A stretch of 8,777 nucleotides of DNA from Myxococcales bacterium (GTDB lineage: Bacteria > Myxococcota_A > Bradymonadia > UBA4248), in assembly GCA_004554395.1 (NCBI GenBank), contig SFMP01000092.1, positions 1 through 8,777 of the forward strand. Direction: 5' to 3'. Within the stretch, counting starts at the first letter, position 1. Each line of letters begins with the position of its first letter. The notes under the pieces are model-generated. The model saw only the letters and a program-made list of their open reading frames with translations, was not told where the DNA came from and did no database searches. Positions 1-7,237 of this stretch are shown here, one piece after another. A program made the position numbers and the translations under genes.

Positions 1-215
1 ATACGACGCCAAGCGAAGAGGGCGAAATCGCGTTTGCCTTTTCCAAGACGATGTTTCGTTGCTCGATGAGTGGCATTCTGGTGCGCACGCGTGAACTCTC
101 GTGCCGATACGGCGTTATACGACGCCAAGCGAAGAGGGCGGAATCGCGTTTGCCTTTTCCAAGACGATGTTTCGTCGCTCGATGAGTGGCATTCTGGTGC
201 GCACGCGTGAACTCT
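1..215. repeat. 116-bp-period tandem direct repeat, two copies
   Basis: Two 99-bp copies (1-99 and 117-215) are separated by a 17-bp spacer (100-116), giving a period of 116 bp. They differ at only two positions that I can see (A/G near 26/142 and T/C near 60/176), so the duplication is recent or kept homogeneous. The first copy touches the window edge, so the array may extend further left. In the second copy, the plus-strand frame beginning at 119 reads about 32 codons and closes with TAA at 213-215, ending in SGILVRTREL. The same frame in the first copy runs out of register because 116 is not a multiple of three. This may be the duplicated end of a gene outside the window, or a plain non-coding satellite. 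Confidence 0.85.
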
Positions 216-263
216 AAAAAGCATCTGTGAATAAAGTCGGCGGTTTTGCGTTTATACGCCTCG

Positions 264-314
264 ATCCGCGCGCGGATTTGTCGAAATATTATCGAAATGT
301 CGTGGAATATTTCG
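264..314. promoter_or_regulatory. Two palindromes upstream of the adaptor gene
   Basis: A perfect 14-bp palindrome, ATCCGCG/CGCGGAT, lies at 264-277 with no spacer. Just after it comes a 9-bp inverted repeat with arms CGAAATATT (282-290) and AATATTTCG (306-314) around a 15-nt centre. Neither is followed by a T-run, so they are not intrinsic terminators. Their position 140-190 bp before the adaptor start suggests regulator binding or transcript structure. That role is inferred and no regulator gene is in the window. Confidence 0.45.
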
Positions 315-382
315 CCGTTGCGTGAGGTTACAATCGCGGTATGTGAAAGATTTCGTTACGCCCACACAGGCACACATGCCGA

Positions 383-407
383 TTTGGCGATTGAAATGAT
401 CGCCAAA
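383..407. promoter_or_regulatory. Operator-like inverted repeat upstream of the adaptor gene
   Basis: A perfect 9-bp inverted repeat TTTGGCGAT-N7-ATCGCCAAA is centred on 395, about 60 bp before the adaptor ATG at 457. Its size and spacing fit the site of a dimeric repressor such as a TetR- or MarR-type regulator, families that commonly control RND pumps. The centre contains TTGAAA (391-396), a reasonable -35 hexamer. A weak -10 match TACACA (414-419) follows at 17-nt spacing. If that promoter is real, a bound repressor would cover the -35 box. The palindrome is plain in the sequence; the operator and promoter roles are inferred. Confidence 0.45.
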
Positions 408-444
408 ATATCTTACACATCACCGAATGGGGGATGAAGATAAC

Positions 445-448
445 GGAG
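445..448 (+). promoter_or_regulatory. Ribosome binding site of the adaptor gene
   Basis: GGAG lies 8 nt before the ATG at 457. It selects that start over the in-frame ATG at 427, which has no purine-rich sequence before it and would put ten acidic residues ahead of the signal peptide. Confidence 0.7.
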
Positions 449-456
449 ATACAGAT

Positions 457-1665
457 ATGCGTATGTCAATTCGTAAGATATGCCTTTTAGGCATGGTTTT
501 TTTGCTTTCCTTGGCTAGTGTTTCTTGTTCCAAAAAAGAAGAAGAGAAGTCGGGTGCGATGAGCGACCAAGTGAGCGAAGTGGCGGTCGAGACCGAAACC
601 GTTCGCCAATTGGGCTTTACGCGCGAGCGCACTTATGTCGGCAACGTTTCGGCGGCGAAGCAGGTCAAAGTCATTCCGTTGGCATCGGAACGCATTTTGA
701 AGTTCCCTTGGGAGAATGGCGATTACGTCCAGAAGGGGCAGATGATTGCCGAGATTCGCAACGAAGTGAGCCGTAAAGGTCTCGATGCGATAGGCGCCCA
801 GATCAAGAGCGTCGATGCCCAGCTCAAAGCCGCTGAGCGCGAACTCAAGCGCGTTCAGAGCATGTATGAATCGAACATCGTGAGTCGCCAGAACTACGAT
901 AAAGCCCAAGATGCCGTCGTGACGTTGATGGCTTCGAAGCAGCAACTTTTGGCGACGCAAGAGCAGTCGAAACTCGGGCTCGATTATGCTCGCGTTGTGG
1001 CGCCGATCGATGGCGTCATTAGCCAGAAGACGTCGGAAGTCGGCGATATCGCTTCTTCGGCAATGGCTTTGTGCGTACTCCTCGATATGGCGACGCTCAA
1101 AGTCACGCTCAACATTACCGAAGAAGACGTTCCCTATCTCAAACTCGGCCAAGACGTCCGTTTGCGTTTCGATGCGTATCCGGGTGAAGTCACGACGGCG
1201 AAGATTACGCGTATCATGCCCTATGTCAATTCGACATCGCGCACGAATACAGTCGAAGCCGAATTTGCCAATGTCAAAAACGGCGAAACGGGTTTGTATC
1301 GCTTCAAACCGGGTATGTATACGAAAGCGGAATTGTCGCTCGATACGACCAATGATGCGATCGTCGTATCGCCCAAGGCTTTATTGCTCGTGCCCGAACT
1401 TTTGGAACAGCAAGTCGCTGGCCAGACATTGCGACGCGTCTTCGTTCTCAACGACGACATGACGGCATCGGCTCGCGTTGTCCAAGTTGGCGAGCGCAAT
1501 GGCGATATCGTCGAGATTTTGAGCGGTCTCAAGGCGGGTGAAAAACTCATCGTCCGTGGGCACCACTCGTTGCGCGATGGCGATACGGTTCGAGATGTGA
1601 CGAATCGTTCGAAGACCGAAGCCGTGGCTGCGACGAAAACCGTCAACGTCGCAGAAGGGTCGTAG
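457..1665 (+). CDS. RND efflux periplasmic adaptor subunit (membrane fusion lipoprotein, AcrA/MexA-like)
   Basis: This 402-residue protein would link the RND transporter to the outer-membrane channel in the periplasm. The N-terminus (MRMSIRKICLLGMVFLLSL) is a positively charged hydrophobic signal ending in SVSC, with Cys24 followed by SKKEEEK. This suggests a lipoprotein anchored by acylated Cys24, although residue -3 is Ser rather than the usual Leu. After it come a biotinyl-lipoyl-like segment (about 63-98, with FPWENGDYVQKGQMIAEI) and an alpha-helical hairpin (about 108-175, rich in K, E, Q and L). The second lipoyl half contains APIDGVISQKTSEVGD. A beta-barrel domain (about 212-300) and a membrane-proximal domain with LSGLKAGEKLIVRG near the C-terminus complete the family order. 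Length is normal for the family. The next gene is the transporter, but 446 bp and a terminator lie between them, which is unusual for this pair. Substrate is unknown. Confidence 0.93.
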   Translation: MRMSIRKICLLGMVFLLSLASVSCSKKEEEKSGAMSDQVSEVAVETETVRQLGFTRERTYVGNVSAAKQVKVIPLASERILKFPWENGDYVQKGQMIAEIRNEVSRKGLDAIGAQIKSVDAQLKAAERELKRVQSMYESNIVSRQNYDKAQDAVVTLMASKQQLLATQEQSKLGLDYARVVAPIDGVISQKTSEVGDIASSAMALCVLLDMATLKVTLNITEEDVPYLKLGQDVRLRFDAYPGEVTTAKITRIMPYVNSTSRTNTVEAEFANVKNGETGLYRFKPGMYTKAELSLDTTNDAIVVSPKALLLVPELLEQQVAGQTLRRVFVLNDDMTASARVVQVGERNGDIVEILSGLKAGEKLIVRGHHSLRDGDTVRDVTNRSKTEAVAATKTVNVAEGS

Positions 1666-1690
1666 GTCGTCGATATAGGTCGATTTATAT

Positions 1691-1734
1691 GGCGCGCAGA
1701 CGTCTGGAAACAGTGTCATTGCGCGCCTTTTTTT
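1691..1734 (+). terminator. Intrinsic terminator after the adaptor gene
   Basis: A perfect 8-bp GC-rich stem, GGCGCGCA (1691-1698) with TGCGCGCC (1720-1727), is followed at once by seven T residues (1728-1734). The 21-nt loop can extend the stem by GAC/GTC with a two-base bulge. It sits 25 bp past the adaptor stop, and only the plus strand carries the T-run. It should end or attenuate transcription before the transporter gene. Confidence 0.82.
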
Positions 1735-2111
1735 GATCAACGGCGATTGGTTGAATTCGATTTGTCGCTCGCGGGGTCTGATTTGGACTATTGCGGATTT
1801 GGACTTGAACGGATTTCGGATTTGGACTTGAACGGATTTCGGATTTGGACTTGAACGGATTTCGGATTTGGACTTGAACGGATTTCGGACTTGGACTTGA
1901 ACGGTCTTCGTAGTCAGAAATCGAGTAGAGTAGAGCGAATATTTTTGTGCATTTTTGTGCGATTTTTATGAATAAATAAGGCGCATCGAGATTGCGTAGA
2001 AATTGAATAAATCGTCGTTGAGTATTGTCTTATGTGAGAGTGCGAGTGCGTGCATGTAGGTGCGTTTGCTACTCGGTATATCGGTCAATTATCAGAATCT
2101 GAGGTTAAACC
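1735..2111. other. Non-coding gap before the transporter gene
   Basis: No credible gene is visible here. The segment holds the 23-bp tandem array (1795-1909). It is followed by an AT-rich stretch (about 1935-2040) with two adjacent copies of ATTTTTGTGC (1941-1960), then GATTTTTATG. A weak promoter match, TTGTGC (1945-1950) and TATGAA (1967-1972) at 16-nt spacing, lies in this stretch. Because a terminator precedes the gap, a transporter promoter is expected here, but I see no strong consensus. The end carries a short palindrome TCAGAATCTGA (2092-2102) that overlaps the start of the transporter Shine-Dalgarno, GAGG at 2101-2104, 7 nt before ATG. Confidence 0.5.
1795..1909. repeat. 23-bp tandem repeat, five copies
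   Basis: The 16-bp core GGATTTGGACTTGAAC recurs at 1795, 1818, 1841, 1864 and 1887, each joined by the 7-bp GGATTTC, so the period is 23 bp. The first four cores are identical; the fifth has one substitution (GGACTTGG...), and a degenerate piece precedes the array near 1780. No reading frame with a start supports translation. The array lies between the adaptor terminator and the transporter gene. Copy number in such arrays can change by slippage. Confidence 0.92.
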
Positions 2112-5100
2112 ATGAGTGTTCCTGGTTACTCCGTTAAACACCGCGTCACGATGACGATGTTTTATACACTCGTCATCGCATTTGGTATATTTTCCTTCTT
2201 TAGGCTTCAGCTCGATCTCTATCCCGATATGGAGATTCCCTACATACTCGTCATGACGACGTATATTGGAGCCAGCCCAGCCGATATCGAGACGCTCGTA
2301 TCGCGCCCCATCGAAGAGGCAGTCGTCTCGGTCACGGGCGTTAAAAACGTCACGTCGAATTCGGAAGAGAACGTCGGCATCGTCATGCTCGAATTCGACT
2401 GGGGCTACGATATGGACCAAGCCGAGATCGATACGCGCAACAAGCTCGATCTCGTCAAGGGCAACCTGCCCGACGACGCCGATGCGCCAATCGTCATTGC
2501 GATGGATCCGTCGATGCAGCCCATCGTCATGTTTAACATCGTGGCCGATTTGCCGATATCGGAGTTGCGACAAATTGCCAAAGACCGCTTAAAGCCCAAA
2601 CTCGAACGCGTCGAGGGCATTTCGTCGGTCGAAGTCGGCGGCGGCGAAGAGCGGCAAATCCACATTCGACTCGATCCGAAAAAACTCGAAGCTTATCGAA
2701 TTGCGCCGACGACTATCGTCCAGATGATCGCCGCTGAAAACAAACAATCCGTTGGCGGTTACATCGAAGCATCGGGCATGGATCTGAGTATCCAATCGTC
2801 GGGTAAATACAAAACGGTCGAAGAAATCGGCGAAATCCTCTTGAGCGCTGGTCGTAGCGATACCGGAGAGATGATCCCCATCCGCCTTAGAGACGTCGCA
2901 GAAATCGACGATACCGTTGCCGAATCGCGTCGTTACGTTGAAACGAATGGAAAATCGAGCATCATGCTCATCGTGAGCAAGCAATCGGGGGCCAATACGG
3001 TCGAAGCTGCAAAAGGCGTGCTCAATAAACTCCCCGAAATCATCGCCGAAGAAGATGGGCTTTCCTACAATATTATCAACGACCAATCCGAATACATCGA
3101 AAGTTCGATTGACAACCTCAAAGAAACGTGCGTTCTCGCCATTGTCATCGTCTTCTTCGTCTTGCTCGCCTTCTTCAGGAGCATTACGACATCGCTCATC
3201 GTCGCGACGGCAATTCCGACATCGTTGATGGCGACGTTTGCCTTCATGTCGTCGATGGGCATGACGCTCAACGTCATTTCAATGGCTGGTTTGGCATTGG
3301 CCGTCGGTATGCTCGTCGATAACGCCATCGTCACCCTCGAAAACATCTTCCGCCACCGCGAAGAAGGCGATACGGCGTTCCAATCGTGCGTCAAGGGCGC
3401 GCGCGAAATCATGTTGGCCATCACGGCATCGACGTTGACGACGATCGCCGTATTCTTGCCCATTCTCTTCGTTCCCGGCATCGCCGGCATGATGTTCCGC
3501 GATATGTCGCTCGTCATCTGCGGCGCACTCACGGTTTCGCTCGTCGTCGCTATCACGTTCGTCCCGATGTTGTCGTACTATTTGCTCAAGAGCCCGAAAT
3601 TCGACAAAGTCGTCGCCGAAAACTCGGGTAAAGAAGTCGACGATCTCTCGTCGCTTTCTGCGAAAGAACAAAAATCGTTCACGAACCGCATGCGTCGCGG
3701 TTACGAAAACTATCTGCGATTGTGTATTCGCCACCGCTTCCTCGTAACGGGGGCCGTCATCGGGCTCTTCGCCTTGACGATCTTGGGTAGCACGAAAATC
3801 CCCATGGAATTCATGCCCCAAAGCGACGACTCGATGCTCAGCGTCAGGATCACGACCGAAATGGGCAACGACTCCCGTTCGACTTACGACATTGTCCAAG
3901 AATGCCTCGAACGCATCAAAGTCGTCATTCCGCCCGAAGAACGCAAGATGATCAACATCGACGTCGGTTCGTCCGACTCCGGCATGAGCGCCATCTTCTC
4001 CCCCGGCGTCAATACGGGTGAGATCCGCATTCCGCTCGTCAAACCGCGTTTCCGCCCCAATCACGGCATTACGCAAATCATGGACGAAGTCCGCGTCGCA
4101 CTCAAAGATGTCCCCGGCATTACATATCAAGTCACCGGTCGCCAAATGGGCGGTGGATCGGGCAGCGATATCGATATTGAAGTCTATAACGACGATATTC
4201 AAGAAACTCGCAAAGTCACCAACCGCATTCAGCGTGCCATGCTCGCTCGCCCCGATATCTCCGAAGTCAAGCTCTCGGTCGACGAACAGAAACCGCAAAT
4301 CCAAGTCGATTTCGATCGCCAAAAGATGTCGGAACTCGGACTCAATACCGCTAGCGTCGGCAGCCTCCTGACGATCTTCTTCCGCGGCGTGACCGCCAGC
4401 TATTACCTCGATCAAGGCGACGAATACGATATCGTCGTGCGCTACGACCGGTCGTTCCGAAACGACGTCCACCAAGTCGAAAACATGCCGATTCAAACGA
4501 ACTCGGGCGATATCGTCCCGCTCTCGACTGTTGCACACGTCTACGAAAACCTCGCTCCGACGGATATCGAACGCAAAAACCAAGAACGTTACCAAAAGGT
4601 CAGCCTCACTTTGACTAACAGCTACGTCGATGAAAACGGCAATGTCGTCAAAAAAGACATGCAGAAGACGATTTCCGAGGTCAAAGAAATGCTCAACCAA
4701 ATGTCGAATGCCGATCGCGAAGAACGCGGTTTCGATTGGTACTACAGCATTTCGGGTACTGCCGAAAACTTCACCGATTCGTTTAAATACCTCGGTATTG
4801 CACTTTTCGTCTCGATTCTCTTGGTCTACATGGTCATGGCATCGCAGTTCGAATCTTATCGCGAGCCGTTCATCGTCTTGCTCACCGTTCCCTTGGCATT
4901 TATCGGCGTGGCAGGCGCATTCCTCATCTCTGGGCGCACACTCGATATGTCGGGCCTCATCGGCTTGATCATGCTCGTCGGTATCGTCGTCAATAACGGT
5001 ATCGTCATGGTCGATGCCGCGAACCAGAACCGCGAGCGCGGCATGGATAAGAACACCGCTATCGTCAACGCTGCTCGTACGCGTATGCGCCCCGTCATGA

Positions 5101-5396
5101 TGACGACGCTCACGACGGTTCTCTCGATGATTCCGCTCGCCTTGGAATTGGGCGAAGGCTCCGAGACTTGGGCTGGCATGGGTACCGCCGTCATCGGTGG
5201 GCTCTCGGTCGCCACGGTCTTCACCCTCTTCTTCGTCCCCATCATGTATTCCTTCTTTGCACCCAAAGTTCACGAAGTCACCGAATACGAAGATGAACAA
5301 GATCACCTTGCGCCCATTCAACCCCAAGCCCCTGCCGCGCAAGACCCAGCACCTCAGGCACAAGCTGCGCAAGCCCCAGCACCTGCAAAAGCATAG
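2112..5396 (+). CDS. RND multidrug efflux transporter, inner-membrane permease (HAE1 family, AcrB/MexB-like)
   Basis: This 1094-residue protein is the proton-driven pump of the tripartite exporter. The layout is the classic duplicated RND fold. TM1 lies near residues 10-30 and is followed by a large periplasmic loop (about 31-337) starting LDLYPDMEIPYI. TM2-TM6 span about 339-494, TM7 about 543-563, a second periplasmic loop about 564-890, and TM8-TM12 about 893-1049. The TM4 motif GMLVDNAIVTLENI keeps the first proton-relay Asp (D403, matching AcrB D407), but the second position is Asn (N404, matching D408). In TM10 the motif GIVVNNGIVMVD has N961 where AcrB has K940. Such changes occur in HAE1-like branches, so the relay differs in detail from AcrB and need not be dead. 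The last 45 residues are an acidic then Ala/Pro/Gln-rich tail, probably a disordered cytoplasmic extension. GAGG 7 nt upstream supports the start. The channel gene follows 25 bp later, so the two are very likely co-transcribed. Substrate unknown. Confidence 0.96.
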   Translation: MSVPGYSVKHRVTMTMFYTLVIAFGIFSFFRLQLDLYPDMEIPYILVMTTYIGASPADIETLVSRPIEEAVVSVTGVKNVTSNSEENVGIVMLEFDWGYDMDQAEIDTRNKLDLVKGNLPDDADAPIVIAMDPSMQPIVMFNIVADLPISELRQIAKDRLKPKLERVEGISSVEVGGGEERQIHIRLDPKKLEAYRIAPTTIVQMIAAENKQSVGGYIEASGMDLSIQSSGKYKTVEEIGEILLSAGRSDTGEMIPIRLRDVAEIDDTVAESRRYVETNGKSSIMLIVSKQSGANTVEAAKGVLNKLPEIIAEEDGLSYNIINDQSEYIESSIDNLKETCVLAIVIVFFVLLAFFRSITTSLIVATAIPTSLMATFAFMSSMGMTLNVISMAGLALAVGMLVDNAIVTLENIFRHREEGDTAFQSCVKGAREIMLAITASTLTTIAVFLPILFVPGIAGMMFRDMSLVICGALTVSLVVAITFVPMLSYYLLKSPKFDKVVAENSGKEVDDLSSLSAKEQKSFTNRMRRGYENYLRLCIRHRFLVTGAVIGLFALTILGSTKIPMEFMPQSDDSMLSVRITTEMGNDSRSTYDIVQECLERIKVVIPPEERKMINIDVGSSDSGMSAIFSPGVNTGEIRIPLVKPRFRPNHGITQIMDEVRVALKDVPGITYQVTGRQMGGGSGSDIDIEVYNDDIQETRKVTNRIQRAMLARPDISEVKLSVDEQKPQIQVDFDRQKMSELGLNTASVGSLLTIFFRGVTASYYLDQGDEYDIVVRYDRSFRNDVHQVENMPIQTNSGDIVPLSTVAHVYENLAPTDIERKNQERYQKVSLTLTNSYVDENGNVVKKDMQKTISEVKEMLNQMSNADREERGFDWYYSISGTAENFTDSFKYLGIALFVSILLVYMVMASQFESYREPFIVLLTVPLAFIGVAGAFLISGRTLDMSGLIGLIMLVGIVVNNGIVMVDAANQNRERGMDKNTAIVNAARTRMRPVMMTTLTTVLSMIPLALELGEGSETWAGMGTAVIGGLSVATVFTLFFVPIMYSFFAPKVHEVTEYEDEQDHLAPIQPQAPAAQDPAPQAQAAQAPAPAKA

Positions 5397-5408
5397 TCCA
5401 TCGGTAAT

Positions 5409-5413
5409 AGGAG
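5409..5413 (+). promoter_or_regulatory. Ribosome binding site of the outer-membrane channel gene
   Basis: AGGAG lies 8 nt before the ATG at 5422, in the 25-bp gap after the transporter stop. It fixes the channel start at 5422. The same frame is open upstream to 5197, but only as an overlap inside the transporter. Confidence 0.8.
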
Positions 5414-5421
5414 TTTTACTC

Positions 5422-7215
5422 ATGAAATCATTCACAAAAGCACTTCTGATTTCGTCGCTATTTGCCGCCGCCACGGCGGCGACGGCAGTCGATGGCTATG
5501 CCCAAGACGCGCTCCCGACAGTCGAACCGTCGGCGCCGCCGGCGCTCGATACTCTCTCCTATAAAGATATCAACGCCAACGTGCACAATGCCGAGGCAAA
5601 CGCCGCCGAAAACGGCGCGCTCTACGATCCCGTCGTCATCAATCCTGAAATCAGCGAGCTTACGACGAAAAAGACCGAAGCGGCGCGATCCGTCCTCGAA
5701 CAGACGCACCAAAACCCCATCCCAGCCCCAAAAGAACAACCGTCGCTTCAGCAATCGCTACCCGGCGAAGCCGCTCTCGACGCGCGAGTCGAACAAATCT
5801 CCGAGCTCAATCAAATCAAGCCCGGCGACCCCATCACACTGCGCGAAGCCCTGCTACTCGCCGACGACAACAACCGCGATTTGGCTACGGCTCGCGTCAA
5901 AATCGATTCGGCAAACGCACAGCTCAAACAAGCTTGGGCCCTCCTCTTGCCAAGTATCTCGGCGTCGGTCACCTACGCACACGTCTACAACAATGCCACG
6001 GCCAGCAGCATGGGAACGGCTGTGAAATCGGCCGTCCAACCCGCCTACGAATCGCTCGGCGCATTGGCTCAAGGCTTGGGCAGCGCCGCCGAATCCCTCG
6101 CTAAAGTCAACCCCGACCTCGGAGGTCAGCTCGGACAACTCGCTCAAGCCGTTGGCGCTCCTCTACAATCGGTCCAGCAATCCTCGGGAAACTCGGTCAA
6201 ATCGATCGACTCCGTACAACTCGGCATTTCCGTCGGGCTCTCGATCGTCAACGTCGCAGGCTGGTTTAACCTCCGAATGGCCGACGAAGCCGTCGAAATC
6301 ACAAAACTCGGCGTCGAAAACGGCCGGCAGCAAATACTCGCAGGCGTCGCACAAGCCTACCTCGCCGCTCTCCTCTGCGGCGAAGTCGTCAAAATCCAAC
6401 GCGTCCAGCTCAAAAGCGCCCTCGACCAACTCTCACTCGCACAAGGCCGCTACGACCGCGGCGCCGACGTCAAACTCTCGGTCATCCAAGCGCAATTCGG
6501 CGTCGAAAAACAACGACAAGCACTCATCGACGCCATCTGGTCTTACGAAACGGCGCGCGACGCCCTCGCCAATCTCATCGCCTACGACGGGCTACCTGTC
6601 CCACAACCCACACACATCAAAGGCGCAAACCTCGATAGCGACGAAGAACTCGAGCGCGAAGCCATCCAAAACAACCGAACACTCGAAATCAATCGCATGA
6701 CACAACATGTCAACGAACTCGGACTCAACGCCGCCATCTCGGGCTTCCTACCCACACTCGCCGGCCAGTTCTCCTACAACTACGACCTCAAATCGCCTGC
6801 CGGTGCCGACGCCTCGACGTGGACTCTCGCACTTGCCGCCTCGATCCCACTCTTCGATTACTCCAAATTCGGCGCACTCGACGCACAAAAAGCCGCCATC
6901 CTCGAAACCGAACTCTCGATGGAAAGCACAAAAGCGTCGACAAAAACTGCAGTCCGAAAGGCAAAACGCGAATACTACTCCGCCATCTTCAACGTCGATA
7001 ACGCCAAACGACAAGTCGAACTCGCACGCGAAGCGCTCCAACTCACCGAAGCTTCCTACGAAAACGGCGCCTCGACATTCATCGACGTCAGCAACGCTCG
7101 CAACTCCGTCGCCTCGGCCTCCATCGCCTACATCACCGCCGCCATCCAAGCCGAACTCTCCATGGTCTCGCTCATCTCAACCCTCGGTCGCGACATCATG
7201 GAAGTCGTCTACTAG
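5422..7215 (+). CDS. Outer-membrane efflux channel (TolC/OprM-like outer membrane factor)
   Basis: This 597-residue protein would form the trimeric outer-membrane duct of the pump. The N-terminus MKSFTKALLISSLFAAA is a Sec signal peptide, probably cut after Ala27 (GYA/QD). Residues about 28-135 are a Pro/Ala-rich linker with no recognisable domain. The two OEP repeats follow. The first starts near 140 (LREALLLADDNNRDL, then KQAWALLLPSISASVTY). The second contains NRTLEINRM, then GFLPTLAGQFSYNYD and LAASIPLFDY, and ends in SYENGASTFIDVSNARNS. The repeated pattern of helices with Ala, Gln and Lys plus a strand pair fits the family. The protein is about 100 residues longer than TolC, owing to the N-terminal linker and an Ala/Gly/Ser/Gln-rich insertion (about 190-255, including GALAQGLGSAAESLAK). 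There is no Cys at the predicted cleavage site, so it is TolC-like rather than an OprM-type lipoprotein. Third codon positions here are strongly C-ending, more than in the adaptor gene. Confidence 0.92.
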   Translation: MKSFTKALLISSLFAAATAATAVDGYAQDALPTVEPSAPPALDTLSYKDINANVHNAEANAAENGALYDPVVINPEISELTTKKTEAARSVLEQTHQNPIPAPKEQPSLQQSLPGEAALDARVEQISELNQIKPGDPITLREALLLADDNNRDLATARVKIDSANAQLKQAWALLLPSISASVTYAHVYNNATASSMGTAVKSAVQPAYESLGALAQGLGSAAESLAKVNPDLGGQLGQLAQAVGAPLQSVQQSSGNSVKSIDSVQLGISVGLSIVNVAGWFNLRMADEAVEITKLGVENGRQQILAGVAQAYLAALLCGEVVKIQRVQLKSALDQLSLAQGRYDRGADVKLSVIQAQFGVEKQRQALIDAIWSYETARDALANLIAYDGLPVPQPTHIKGANLDSDEELEREAIQNNRTLEINRMTQHVNELGLNAAISGFLPTLAGQFSYNYDLKSPAGADASTWTLALAASIPLFDYSKFGALDAQKAAILETELSMESTKASTKTAVRKAKREYYSAIFNVDNAKRQVELAREALQLTEASYENGASTFIDVSNARNSVASASIAYITAAIQAELSMVSLISTLGRDIMEVVY

Positions 7216-7237
7216 CCACTCTTTGGCCTATTTCAAT

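Noticed and set aside
318..345. TTGCGT-N16-TATGTG as the adaptor promoter
   Set aside because: Each hexamer matches only three of six consensus bases, which is expected by chance in a stretch this long.
427..456. ATG 427 as start of the adaptor
   Set aside because: It has no ribosome binding site and would add acidic residues before the signal peptide; ATG 457 has GGAG 8 nt upstream.
5197..5421. Upstream in-frame extension of the channel gene into the transporter gene
   Set aside because: The extension would encode a Ser/Pro/Lys-rich shadow of the transporter. ATG 5422 has AGGAG 8 nt before it and begins a normal signal peptide.
3279..5474. A 731-codon open frame on the minus strand opposite the transporter gene
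   Set aside because: Its translation is rich in D, R, H, V and E with no domain or membrane pattern, and it is the codon-bias shadow of an unmistakable RND gene whose frame is conserved over its whole length.
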